64,000 nucleotides of DNA from Bathymodiolus brooksi (lineage: Eukaryota > Mollusca > Bivalvia > Mytilida > Modiolidae), in the NCBI GenBank assembly GCA_963680875.1, contig OY804582.1:53338646-53402645 (forward strand). The letters are read 5' to 3'. The notes beneath the pieces were generated by a model, which ran no database searches, was not told the origin of the DNA, and saw only the letters and a program-made list of their open reading frames with translations. The position numbers and the translations under genes were made by a program. This document shows positions 1 through 12,650 of this stretch, in pieces; within the stretch, counting starts at the first letter, position 1, and every line of letters starts with the position of its first letter.

Positions 1-99
1 CCTTTCTACCCCTTTAGATTGTCTCTCATTCTACGATTTACGTCATCCGTCTACCCCTTTGGATTGTCTCTCATTCTGCGATTTACGTCATCCCTCTAC

Positions 100-3000
100 C
101 CCTTTGGATTGTCTCTCATTCTACGATTTACGTCTCCTTTCTACCCCTTTGGATTGTCTCTCATTCTACGATTTACGTCTCCCCTCTACCCCTTTGGATT
201 GTCTCTCATTCTACGATTTACGTCTCCCCTCTACCCCTTTGGATTGTCTCTCATTCTACGATTTACGTCTTCCCTCTACCCCTTTGGATTGTCTCTCATT
301 CTACGATTTACATCTCCCCTCTACCCCTTTGGATTGTCTCTCATTCTACGATTTACGTCTCCCCTCTACCTCTTTGGATTGTCTCTCATTCTACGATTTA
401 CGTCATCCCTCTACCCCTTTTGATTGTCTCTCATTCTACGATTTACGTCTCCCCTCTACCCCTTTGGATTGTCTCTCAATCTACGATTTACATCTCCCCT
501 CTACCCCTTTGGATTGTCTCTCATTCTACGATTTACGTCATCCCTCTACCCCTTTGGATTGTCTCTCATTCTACGATTTACGTCTCCCCTCTACCCCTTT
601 GGATTGTCTCTCATTCTACGATTTACGTCATCCCTCTACCCCTTTGGATTGTCTCTCACTCTAAGATTTACGTCATCCCTCTACCCCTTTGGATTGTCTC
701 TCATTCTACGATTTACGTCTCCCTTCTACCCCTTTGGATTGTCTCTCATTCTACGATTTACGTCTCCCCTCTACCCCTTTGGATTATCTCTCACTCTACG
801 ATTTACGTCGTCCCTCTACCCCTTTGGATTTTCTCTCATTCTACGATTTACGTCATCCCTCTACCCCTTTGGATTGTCTCTCATTCTACGATTTACGTCT
901 CCCCTCTACCCCTTTGGATTGTCTCTCATTCTACGATTTACGTCTCCCCTCTACCCCTTTGGATTGTCTCTCATTCTACGATTTACGTCATCCCTCTACC
1001 CCTTTGGATTGTCTCTCATTCTACGATTTACGTCATCCCTCTACCCCTTTGGATTGTTTTTCATTCTACGATTTACGTCTCCCCTCTACCCCTTTGGATT
1101 GTCTCTCACTCTACGATTTACGTCTCCCCTCTACCCCTTTGGATTGTCTCTCATTCTACGATTTACGTCTCCCCTCTACCCCTTTGGATTGTCTCTCATT
1201 CTACGATTTACGTCTCCCCTCTACCCCTTTGGATTGTCTCTCATTCTACAATTTACGTCTCCCCTCTACCCCTTTGGATTGTCTCTCATTCTACGATTTA
1301 CGTCATCCCTCTACCCCTTTGGAATGTCTCTCATTCTACGATTTACGTCATCCCTCTACCCCTTTGGATTGTTTTTTATTCTACGATTTACATCTCCCCT
1401 CTACCCCTTTGGATTGTCTCTCACTCTACGATTTACGTCTCCCCTCTACCCCTTTGGATTGTCTCTCATTCTACGATTTACGTCATCCCTCTACCCCTTT
1501 GGATTGTCTCTCACTCTACGATTTACGTCATCCCTCTACCCCTTTGGATTGTCTCTCATTCTACGATTTACGTCATCCCTCTACCCCTTTTGATTGTCTC
1601 TCACTCTACGATTTACGTCATCCCTCTACCCCTTTGGATTATCTCTCACTCTACGATTTACGTCGTCCCTCTACCCCTTTGGATTTTCTCTCATTCTACG
1701 ATTTACGTCATCCCTCTACCCCTTTGGATTGTCTCTCATTCTACGATTTACGTCTCCCCTCTACCCCTTAGGATTGTCTCTCATTCTACGATTTACGTCT
1801 CCCCTCTACCCCTTTGGATTGTCTCTCATTCTACGATTTACGTCTCCCCTCTACCCCTTTGGATTGTCTCTCATTCTACGATTTACGTCTCCTTTCTACC
1901 CCTTTGGATTGTCTCTCATTCTACGATTTACGTCTCCCCTCTACCCCTTTGGATTGTCTCTCATTCTACGATTTACGTCTCCCCTCTACCCCTTTGGATT
2001 GTCTCTCATTCTACGATTTACGTCTTCCCTCTACCCCTTTGGATTGTCTCTCATTCTACGATTTACATCTCCCCTCTACCCCTTTGGATTGTCTCTCATT
2101 CTACGATTTACGTCTCCCCTCTACCTCTTTGGATTGTCTCTCATTCTACGATTTACGTCATCCCTCTACCCCTTTTGATTGTCTCTCATTCTACGATTTA
2201 CGTCTCCCCTCTACCCCTTTGGATTGTCTCTCAATCTACGATTTACATCTCCCCTCTACCCCTTTGGATTGTCTCTCATTCTACGATTTACGTCATCCCT
2301 CTACCCCTTTGGATTGTCTCTCATTCTACGATTTACGTCTCCCCTCTACCCCTTTGGATTGTCTCTCATTCTACGATTTACGTCATCCCTCTACCCCTTT
2401 GGATTGTCTCTCACTCTAAGATTTACGTCATCCCTCTACCCCTTTGGATTGTCTCTCATTCTACGATTTACGTCTCCCTTCTACCCCTTTGGATTGTCTC
2501 TCATTCTACGATTTACGTCTCCCCTCTACCCCTTTGGATTATCTCTCACTCTACGATTTACGTCGTCCCTCTACCCCTTTGGATTTTCTCTCATTCTACG
2601 ATTTACGTCATCCCTCTACCCCTTTGGATTGTCTCTCATTCTACGATTTACGTCTCCCCTCTACCCCTTTGGATTGTCTCTCATTCTACGATTTACGTCT
2701 CCCCTCTACCCCTTTGGATTGTCTCTCATTCTACGATTTACGTCATCCCTCTACCCCTTTGGATTGTCTCTCATTCTACGATTTACGTCATCCCTCTACC
2801 CCTTTGGATTGTTTTTCATTCTACGATTTACGTCTCCCCTCTACCCCTTTGGATTGTCTCTCACTCTACGATTTACGTCTCCCCTCTACCCCTTTGGATT
2901 GTCTCTCATTCTACGATTTACGTCTCCCCTCTACCCCTTTGGATTGTCTCTCATTCTACGATTTACGTCTCCCCTCTACCCCTTTGGATTGTCTCTCATT

Positions 3001-3393
3001 CTACAATTTACGTCTCCCCTCTACCCCTTTGGATTGTCTCTCATTCTACGATTTACGTCATCCCTCTACCCCTTTGGAATGTCTCTCATTCTACGATTTA
3101 CGTCATCCCTCTACCCCTTTGGATTGTTTTTTATTCTACGATTTACATCTCCCCTCTACCCCTTTGGATTGTCTCTCACTCTACGATTTACGTCTCCCCT
3201 CTACCCCTTTGGATTGTCTCTCATTCTACGATTTACGTCATCCCTCTACCCCTTTGGATTGTCTCTCACTCTACGATTTACGTCATCCCTCTACCCCTTT
3301 GGATTGTCTCTCATTCTACGATTTACGTCATCCCTCTACCCCTTTTGATTGTCTCTCACTCTACGATTTACGTCATCCCTCTACCCCTTTGGA
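100..3393 (+). repeat. Higher-order repeat, two copies offset by 1755 bp
   Basis: The order of monomer variants from about 100 to 1638 is repeated from about 1855 to 3393. The offset is exactly 1755 bp, or 39 monomers. Rare variants coincide at this offset, including CTACAATTT, the GGAATGTCTC monomer, the GTTTTTTATT monomer and the TTTTGATTG monomers. The copies diverge just before 100 and again at about 1639/3394. Boundaries are good to about one monomer. Confidence 0.85.
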
Positions 3394-4383
3394 TTGTCTC
3401 TCACTCTAAGATTTACGTCATCCCTCTACCCCTTTGGATTGTCTCTCATTCTACGATTTACGTCTCCCTTCTACCCCTTTGGATTGTCTCTCATTCTACG
3501 ATTTACGTCTCCCCTCTACCCCTTTGGATTATCTCTCACTCTACGATTTACGTCGTCCCTCTACCCCTTTGGATTTTCTCTCATTCTACGATTTACGTCA
3601 TCCCTCTACCCCTTTGGATTGTCTCTCATTCTACGATTTACGTCTCCCCTCTACCCCTTTGGATTGTCTCTCATTCTACGATTTACGTCTCCCCTCTACC
3701 CCTTTGGATTGTCTCTCATTCTACGATTTACGTCATCCCTCTACCCCTTTGGATTGTCTCTCATTCTACGATTTACGTCATCCCTCTACCCCTTTGGATT
3801 GTTTTTCATTCTACGATTTACGTCTCCCCTCTACCCCTTTGGATTGTCTCTCACTCTACGATTTACGTCTCCCCTCTACCCCTTTGGATTGTCTCTCATT
3901 CTACGATTTACGTCTCCCCTCTACCCCTTTGGATTGTCTCTCATTCTACGATTTACGTCTCCCCTCTACCCCTTTGGATTGTCTCTCATTCTACAATTTA
4001 CGTCTCCCCTCTACCCCTTTGGATTGTCTCTCATTCTACGATTTACGTCATCCCTCTACCCCTTTGGAATGTCTCTCATTCTACGATTTACGTCATCCCT
4101 CTACCCCTTTGGATTGTTTTTTATTCTACGATTTACATCTCCCCTCTACCCCTTTGGATTGTCTCTCACTCTACGATTTACGTCTCCCCTCTACCCCTTT
4201 GGATTGTCTCTCATTCTACGATTTACGTCATCCCTCTACCCCTTTGGATTGTCTCTCACTCTACGATTTACGTCATCCCTCTACCCCTTTGGATTGTCTC
4301 TCATTCTACGATTTACGTCATCCCTCTACCCCTTTTGATTGTCTCTCACTCTACGATTTACGTCATCCCTCTACCCCTTTGGA
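2401..4383 (+). repeat. Higher-order repeat, two copies offset by 990 bp
   Basis: The segment at about 2401-3393 recurs at about 3391-4383, offset 990 bp (22 monomers). It is nested inside the 1755-bp duplication, so this block exists three times between 646 and 4383. After 4383 the sequence again follows what lies after 1638 (offset 2745 bp, 61 monomers). This fits unequal exchange inside an already duplicated block. Confidence 0.83.
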
Positions 4384-4653
4384 TTATCTCTCACTCTACG
4401 ATTTACGTCGTCCCTCTACCCCTTTGGATTTTCTCTCATTCTACGATTTACGTCATCCCTCTACCCCTTTGGATTGTCTCTCATTCTACGATTTACGTCT
4501 CCCCTCTACCCCTTAGGATTGTCTCTCATTCTACGATTTACGTCTCCCCTCTACCCCTTTGGATTGTCTCTCATTCTACGATTTACGTCTCCCCTCTACC
4601 CCTTTGGATTGTCTCTCATTCTACGATTTACGTCATCCCTCTACCCCTTTTGA

Positions 4654-7600
4654 TTGTCTCTCACTCTACGATTTACGTCATCCCTCTACCCCTTTGGATT
4701 GTCTCTCATTCTACGATTTACGTCTCCTTTCTACCCCTTTGGATTGTCTCTCATTCTACGATTTACGTCATCCCTCTACCCCTTTGGATTGTCTCTCATT
4801 CTACGATTTACGTCATCGCTCTACCCCTTTGGATTGTCTCTCATTCTACGATTTACGTCTCCCCTCTACCCCTTTGGATTATCTCTCACTCTACGATTTA
4901 CGTCGTCCCTCTACCCCTTTGGATTTTCTCTCATTCTACGATTTACGTCATCCCTCTACCCCTTTGGATTGTCTCTCATTCTACGATTTACGTCTCCCCT
5001 CTACCCCTTTGGATTGTCTCTCATTCTACGATTTACGTCTCCCCTCTACCCCTTTGGATTGTCTCTCATTCTACGATTTACGTCATCCCTCTACCCCTTT
5101 GGATTGTCTCTCATTCTACGATTTACGTCATCCCTCTACCCCTTTGGATTGTTTTTCATTCTACGATTGACGTCTTCCCTCTACCCCTTTGGATTGTCTC
5201 TCACTCTACGATTTACGTCTCCCCTCTACCCCTTTGGATTGTCTCTCATTCTACGATTTACGTCATCCCTCTACCCCTTTGGATTGTCTCTCATTCTACG
5301 ATTTACGTCATCCCTCTACCCCTTTTGATTATCTCTCACTCTACGATTTACGTCGTCCCTCTACCCCTTTGGATTTTCTCTCATTCTACGATTTACGTCA
5401 TCCCTCTACCCCTTTGGATTGTTTTTCATTCTACGATTTACGTCTCCCCTCTACCCCTTTGGATTGTCTCTCACTCTACGATTTACGTCTCCCCTCTACC
5501 CCTTTGGATTGTCTCTCATTCTACGATTTACGTCATCCCTCTACCCCTTTTGATTGTCTCTCACTCTACGATTTACGTCTCCCCTCTACCCCTTTGGATT
5601 GTCTCTCACTCTACGATTTACGTCATCCCTCTACCCCTTTGGATTATCTCTCACTCTACGATTTACGTCGTCCCTCTACCCCTTTGGATTTTCTCTCATT
5701 CTACGATTTACGTCATCCCTCTACCCCTTTGGATTGTCTCTCATTCTACGATTTACGTCGTCCCTCTACCCCTTAGGATTGTCTCTCATTCTACGATTTA
5801 CGTCTCCCCTCTACCCCTTTGGATTGTCTCTCATTCTACGATTTACGTCTCCCCTCTACCACTTTGGATTGTCTCTCATTCTACGATTTACGTCATCCCT
5901 CTACCCCTTTGGATTGTCTCTCATTCTACGATTTACGTCTCCTTTCTACCCCTTTGGATTGTCTCTCATTCTACGATTTACGTCATCCCTCTACCCCTTT
6001 GGATTGTCTCATTCTACGATTTACGTCATCGCTCTACCCCTTTGGATTGTCTCTCATTCTACGATTTACGTCATCCCTCTACCCCTTTGGATTGTCTCTC
6101 ATTCTATGATTTATGTCTCCCCTCTACCCCTTTGGATTGTCTCTCATTCTACGATTTACGTCATCCCTCTACCCCTTTGGATTGTCTCTCATTCTACGAT
6201 TTACGTCATCCCTCTACCCCTTTTGATTGTCTCTCACTCTACGATTGACGTCGTCCCTCTACCCCTTTTGATTGTCTCTCATTCTACGATTTACGTCGTC
6301 CCTCTACCCTTTGGATTTTCTCTCATTCTACGATTTACGTCATCCCTCTACCCCTTTGGATTGTCTCTCACTCTACGATTTACGTCGTCCCTCTACCCCT
6401 TTGGATTGTCTCTCATTCTACGATTTACGTCATCCCTCTACCCCTTTGGATTGTCTCTCATTCTACGATTTACGTCATCCCTCTACCCCTTTGGATTGTC
6501 TCTCATTCTACGATTTACATCTCCCCTCTACCCCTTTGGATTGCCTCTCATTCTAGGATTTACGTCTCCCCTCTACCCCTTTGGATTGTCTCTCATTCTA
6601 CGATTTACGTCATCCCTCTACCCCTTTGGATTGTCTCTCATTCTACGATTTACGTCTCCCCTCTACACCTTAGGATTGTCTTTCATTCTGCGATTTGCGT
6701 CTCCTTTCTACCCCTTTGGATTGTCTCTCATTCTACGATTTACGTCTTCCCTCTACCCCTTTTGATTGTCTCTCATTCTACAATTTACGTCTTCCCTCTA
6801 CCCCTTTGGATTGTCTCTCACTCTACGATTTACGTTACCTTTCTACCCCTTTGGATTGTCTCTCATTCTACGATTTACGTCATCCCTCTACCCCTTTTGA
6901 TTGTCTCTCACTCTACGATTTACGTCATCCCTCTACCCCTTTGGATTGTCTCTCATTCTACGATTTACGTCTCCTTTCTACCCCTTTGGATTGTCTCTCA
7001 TTCTACGATTTACGTCATCCCTCTACCCCTTTGGATTGTCTCTCATTCTACGATTTACGTCATCGCTCTACCCCTTTGGATTGTCTCTCATTCTACGATT
7101 TACGTCTCCCCTCTACCCCTTTGGATTATCTCTCACTCTACGATTTACGTCGTCCCTCTACCCCTTTGGATTTTCTCTCATTCTACGATTTACGTCATCC
7201 CTCTACCCCTTTGGATTGTCTCTCATTCTACGATTTACGTCTCCCCTCTACCCCTTTGGATTGTCTCTCATTCTACGATTTACGTCTCCCCTCTACCCCT
7301 TTGGATTGTCTCTCATTCTACGATTTACGTCATCCCTCTACCCCTTTGGATTGTCTCTCATTCTACGATTTACGTCATCCCTCTACCCCTTTGGATTGTT
7401 TTTCATTCTACGATTGACGTCTTCCCTCTACCCCTTTGGATTGTCTCTCACTCTACGATTTACGTCTCCCCTCTACCCCTTTGGATTGTCTCTCATTCTA
7501 CGAATTACGTCATCCCTCTACCCCTTTTGATTGTCTCTCATTCTACGATTTACGTCATCCCTCTACCCCTTTGGATTGTCTCTCATTCTACGATTTACGT

Positions 7601-9054
7601 CATCCCTCTACCCCTTTTGATTATCTCTCACTCTACGATTTACGTCGTCCCTCTACCCCTTTGGATTTTCTCTCATTCTACGATTTACGTCATCCCTCTA
7701 CCCCTTTGGATTGTTTTTCATTCTACGATTTACGTCTCCCCTCTACCCCTTTGGATTGTCTCTCACTCTACGATTTACGTCTCCCCTCTACCCCTTTGGA
7801 TTGTCTCTCATTCTACGATTTACGTCATCCCTCTACCCCTTTTGATTGTCTCTCACTCTACGATTTACGTCTCCCCTCTACCCCTTTGGATTGTCTCTCA
7901 CTCTACAATTTACGTCATCCCTCTACCCCTTTGGATTATCTCTCACTCTACGATTTACGTCGTCCCTCTACCCCTTTGGATTTTCTCTCATTCTACGATT
8001 TACGTCATCCCTCTACCCCTTTGGATTGTCTCTCATTCTACGATTTACGTCGTCCCTCTACCCCTTAGGATTGTCTCTCATTCTACGATTTACGTCTCCC
8101 CTCTACCCCTTTGGATTGTCTCTCATTCTACGATTTACGTCTCCCCTCTACCACTTTGGATTGTCTCTCATTCTACGATTTACGTCATCCCTCTACCCCT
8201 TTGGATTGTCTCTCATTCTACGATTTACGTCTCCTTTCTACCCCTTTGGATTGTCTCTCATTCTACGATTTACGTCATCCCTCTACCCCTTTGGATTGTC
8301 TCTCATTCTACGATTTACGTCATCGCTCTACCCCTTTGGATTGTCTCTCATTCTACGATTTACGTCATCCCTCTACCCCTTTGGATTGTCTCTCATTCTA
8401 TGATTTATGTCTCCCCTCTACCCCTTTGGATTGTCTCTCATTCTACGATTTACGTCATCCCTCTACCCCTTTGGATTGTCTCTCATTCTACGATTTACGT
8501 CATCCCTCTACCCCTTTTGATTGTCTCTCACTCTACGATTGACGTCGTCCCTCTACCCCTTTTGATTGTCTCTCATTCTACGATTTACGTCGTCCCTCTA
8601 CCCTTTGGATTTTCTCTCATTCTACGATTTACGTCATCCCTCTACCCCTTTGGATTGTCTCTCACTCTACGATTTACGTCGTCCCTCTACCCCTTTGGAT
8701 TGTCTCTCATTCTACGATTTACGTCATCCCTCTACCCCTTTGGATTGTCTCTCATTCTACGATTTACGTCATCCCTCTACCCCTTTGGATTGTCTCTCAT
8801 TCTACGATTTACATCTCCCCTCTACCCCTTTGGATTGCCTCTCATTCTAGGATTTACGTCTCCCCTCTACCCCTTTGGATTGTCTCTCATTCTACGATTT
8901 ACGTCATCCCTCTACCCCTTTGGATTGTCTCTCATTCTACGATTTACGTCTCCCCTCTACACCTTAGGATTGTCTTTCATTCTGCGATTTGCGTCTCCTT
9001 TCTACCCCTTTGGATTGTCTCTCATTCTACGATTTACGTCTTCCCTCTACCCCT
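4654..9054 (+). repeat. Higher-order repeat, two copies of about 2.25-2.29 kb
   Basis: The block at about 4654-6760 is repeated at about 6901-9054. The offset is 2247 bp at the start of the block, 2292 bp near 5554/7846 and 2294 bp near 6695/8989. The changes are explained by one extra monomer and by small deletions, such as the shortened GTCTCATTC monomer near 6007 that is full length in the second copy. Shared rare marks include CGATTGACG, TATGATTTATG, CTAGGATTT and CTGCGATTTGCG monomers. Confidence 0.83.
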
Positions 9055-9369
9055 TTTGATTGTCTCTCATTCTACAATTTACGTCTTCCCTCTACCCCTT
9101 TGGATTGTCTCTCACTCTACGATTTACGTTACCTTTCTACCCCTTTGGATTGTCTCTCATTCTACGATTTACGTCTTCCCTCTACCCCTTTGGATTGTCT
9201 CTCACTCTACGATTTACGTCGTCCCTCTACCCCTTTGGATTTTCTCTCATTCTACGATTTACGTCATCCCTCTACCCCTTTGGATTGTCTCTCATTCTAC
9301 GATTTACGTCTCCCCTCTACCCCTTAGGATTGTCTCTCATTCTACGATTTACATCTCCCCTCTACCCCT

Positions 9370-12300
9370 TTGGATTGTCTTTCATTCTGCGATTTGCGTC
9401 TCCTTTCTACCCCTTTGGATTGTCTCTCATTCTACGATTTACGTCTTCCCTCTACCCCTTTTGATTGTCTCTCATTCTACAATTTACGTCTCCCCTCTAC
9501 CCCTTTGGATTGTCTCTCACTCTACGATTTACGTCTCCTTTCTACCCCTTTTGATTGTCTCTCATTCTACAATTTACGTCTTCCCTCTACCCCTTTTGAT
9601 TGTCTCTCATTCTACGATTTACGTCTCCCCTCTACACCTTTGGATTGTCTCTCATTCTACGATTTACGTCTCCTTTCTACCCCTTTGGATTGTCTCTCAT
9701 TCTACGATTTACGTCTTCCCTCTACCCATTTGGATTGTCTCTCATTCTACGATTTACGTCTCCCCTCTACCCCTTTGGATTATCTCTCATTCTACGATTT
9801 ACGTCTCCCCTCTACCCCTTTGGATTGTCTCTCATTCTACGATTTACGTCTCCCCTCTACCCCTTTGGATTGTCTCTCATTCTACGATTTACGTCATCCG
9901 TCTACCCCTTTGGATTGTCTCTCATTCTACGATTTACGTCATCCGCCTACCCCTTTGGATTGTCTCTCATTCTACGATTTACGTCATCCCTCTACCCCTT
10001 TGGATTGTCTCTCATTCTACGATTTACGTCGTCCCACTACCCTTTTCGATTGTCTCTCATTCTACGATTTACGTCATCCGTCTACCCCTTTGGATTGTCT
10101 CTCATTCTACGATTTACGTCATCCCTCTACCCCTTTGGATTGTCTCTCATTCTACGATTTACGTCTCCCCTCTACCCCTTTGGATTGTCTCTCATTCTAC
10201 GATTTACGTCATCCGTCTACCCCTTTGGATTGTCTCTCATTCTACGATTTACGTCATCCGTCTACCCCTTTGGATTGTCTCTCATTCTACGATTTACGTC
10301 ATCCCTCTACGCCTTTTGGATTGTCTCTCATTCTACGAATTACGTCATCCCTCTACCCCTTTGGATTATCTCTCATTCTACGATTTACGTCTCCCCTCTA
10401 CCCCTTTGGATTGTCTCTCATTCTACGATTTACGTCTCCCCTCTACCCCTTTGGATTGTCTCTCATTCTACGATTTATGTCTCCCCTCTACCTCTTTGGA
10501 TTGTCTCTCATTCTACGATTTACATCTCCCCTCTACCCCTTTGGATTGTCTCTCATTCTACGATTTACGTCATCCGTCTATCCCTTTGGATTGTCTCTCA
10601 TTCTACGATTTACGTCATCCCTCTACACCTTTTGGATTGTCTCTCATTCGACGATTTACGTCATCCCTCTACCCCTTTGGATTGTCTCTCATTCTACGAT
10701 TTACGTCATCCCTCTACCCCTTTTGATTATCTCTCACTCTACGATTTACGTCGTCCCTCTACCCCTTTGGATTTTCTCTCATTCTACGATTTACGTCATC
10801 CCTCTACCCTTTGGATTGTTTTTCATTCTACGATTTACGTCTCCCCTCTACCCCTTTGGATTGTCTCTCATTCTACGATTTACGTCTCTCCTCTACCCCT
10901 TTGGATTGTCTCTCATTCTACGATTTACGTCATCCCTCTACCCCTTTTGATTGTCTCTCACTCTACGATTTACGCCTCCCCTCTACCCCTTTGGATTGTC
11001 TCTCACTCTACGATTTACGTCATCCCTCTACCCCTTTGGATTATCTCTCACTCTACGATTTACGTCGTCCCTCTACCCCTTTGGAATTTCTATCATTCTA
11101 CGATTTACGTCATCCCTCTACCCCTTTGGATTGTCTCTCATTCTACGATTTACGTCGTCCCTCTACCCCTTAGGATTGTCTCTCATTCTACGATTTACGT
11201 CTCCCCTCTACCCCTTTGGATTGTCTCTCATTCTACGATTTACGTCTCCCCTCTACCCCTTTGGATTGTCTCTCATTCTACGATTTACGTCATCCCTTTA
11301 CCCCTTTGGATTGTCTCTCATTCTACGATTTACGTCTCCTTTCTACCCCTTTGGATTGTCTCTCATTCTACGATTTACGTCTTCCCTCTACCCCTTTTGA
11401 TTGTCTCTCATTCTACAATTTACGTCTCCCCTCTACCCCTTTGGATTGTCTCTCACTCTACGATTTACGTCTCCTTTCTACCCCTTTTGATTGTCTCTCA
11501 TTCTACAATTTACGTCTTCCCTCTACCCCTTTTGATTTTCTCTCATTCTACGATTTACGTCTCCCCTCTACACCTTTGGAATGTCTCTCATTCTACGATT
11601 TACGTCTCCTTTCTACCCCTTTGGATTGTCTCTCATTCTACGATTTACGTCTTCCCTCTACCCATTTGGATTGTCTCTCATTCTACGATTTACGTCTCCC
11701 CTCTACCCCTTTGGATTATCTCTCATTCTACGATTTACGTCTCTCCTCTACCCCTTTGGATTGTCTCTCATTCTACGATTTACGTCTCCCCTCTACCCCT
11801 TTGGATTGTCTCTCATTCTACGATTTACGTCATCCGTCTACCCCTTTGGATTGTCTCTCATTCTACGATTTACGTCATCCGCCTACCCCTTTGGATTGTC
11901 TCTCATTCTACGATTTACGTCATCCCTCTACCCCTTTGGATTGTCTCTCATTCTACGATTTACGTCGTCCCTCTACCCTTTTCGATTGTCTCTCATTCTA
12001 CGATTTACGTCATCCGTCTACCCCTTTGGATTGTCTCTCATTCTACGATTTACGTCATCCCTCTACCCCTTTGGATTGTCTCTCATTCTACGATTTACGT
12101 CTCCCCTCTACCCCTTTGGATTGTCTCTCATTCTACGATTTACGTCATCCGTCTACCCCTTTGGATTGTCTCTCATTCTACGATTTACGTCATCCGTCTA
12201 CCCCTTTGGATTGTCTCTCATTCTACGATTTACGTCATCCCTCTACGCCTTTTGGATTGTCTCTCATTCTACGAATTACGTCATCCCTCTACCCCTTTGG

Positions 12301-12650
12301 ATTATCTCTCATTCTACGATTTACGTCTCCCCTCTACCCCTTTGGATTGTCTCTCATTCTACGATTTACGTCTCCCCTCTACCCCTTTGGATTGTCTCTC
12401 ATTCTACGATTTATGTCTCCCCTCTACCTCTTTGGATTGTCTCTCATTCTACGATTTACATCTCCCCTCTACCCCTTTGGATTGTCTCTCATTCTACGAT
12501 TTACGTCGTCCCTCTACCCCTTTGGATTGTCTCTCATTCTACGATTTACGTCATCCGTCTATCCCTTTGGATTGTCTCTCATTCTACGATTTACGTCATC
12601 CCTCTACGCCTTTTGGATTGTCTCTCATTCGACGATTTACGTCATCCCTC
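9370..12650 (+). repeat. Higher-order repeat, two copies offset by 1936 bp
   Basis: Monomer order from about 9370 to 10710 recurs from about 11306 to 12650 at an offset of 1936 bp (43 monomers plus 1 bp). Markers include the CATCCGCCTAC monomer, the CTTTTCGATTG monomer and the 46-bp GCCTTTTGG monomer at 10311 and 12247. The extra base in the 46-bp monomer shifts the open forward frame at the same relative place in both copies. Confidence 0.82.

Noticed and set aside
420..6248. A 1,942-codon open frame (and others up to 1,966 codons) as giant repeat-protein genes
   Set aside because: All three forward frames are open at once because the 45-bp unit is divisible by 3 and has no stop. Frames are broken by simple variants (TTTTGA) and indel monomers, starts fall within the repeat, and there are no flanking exons or signals.
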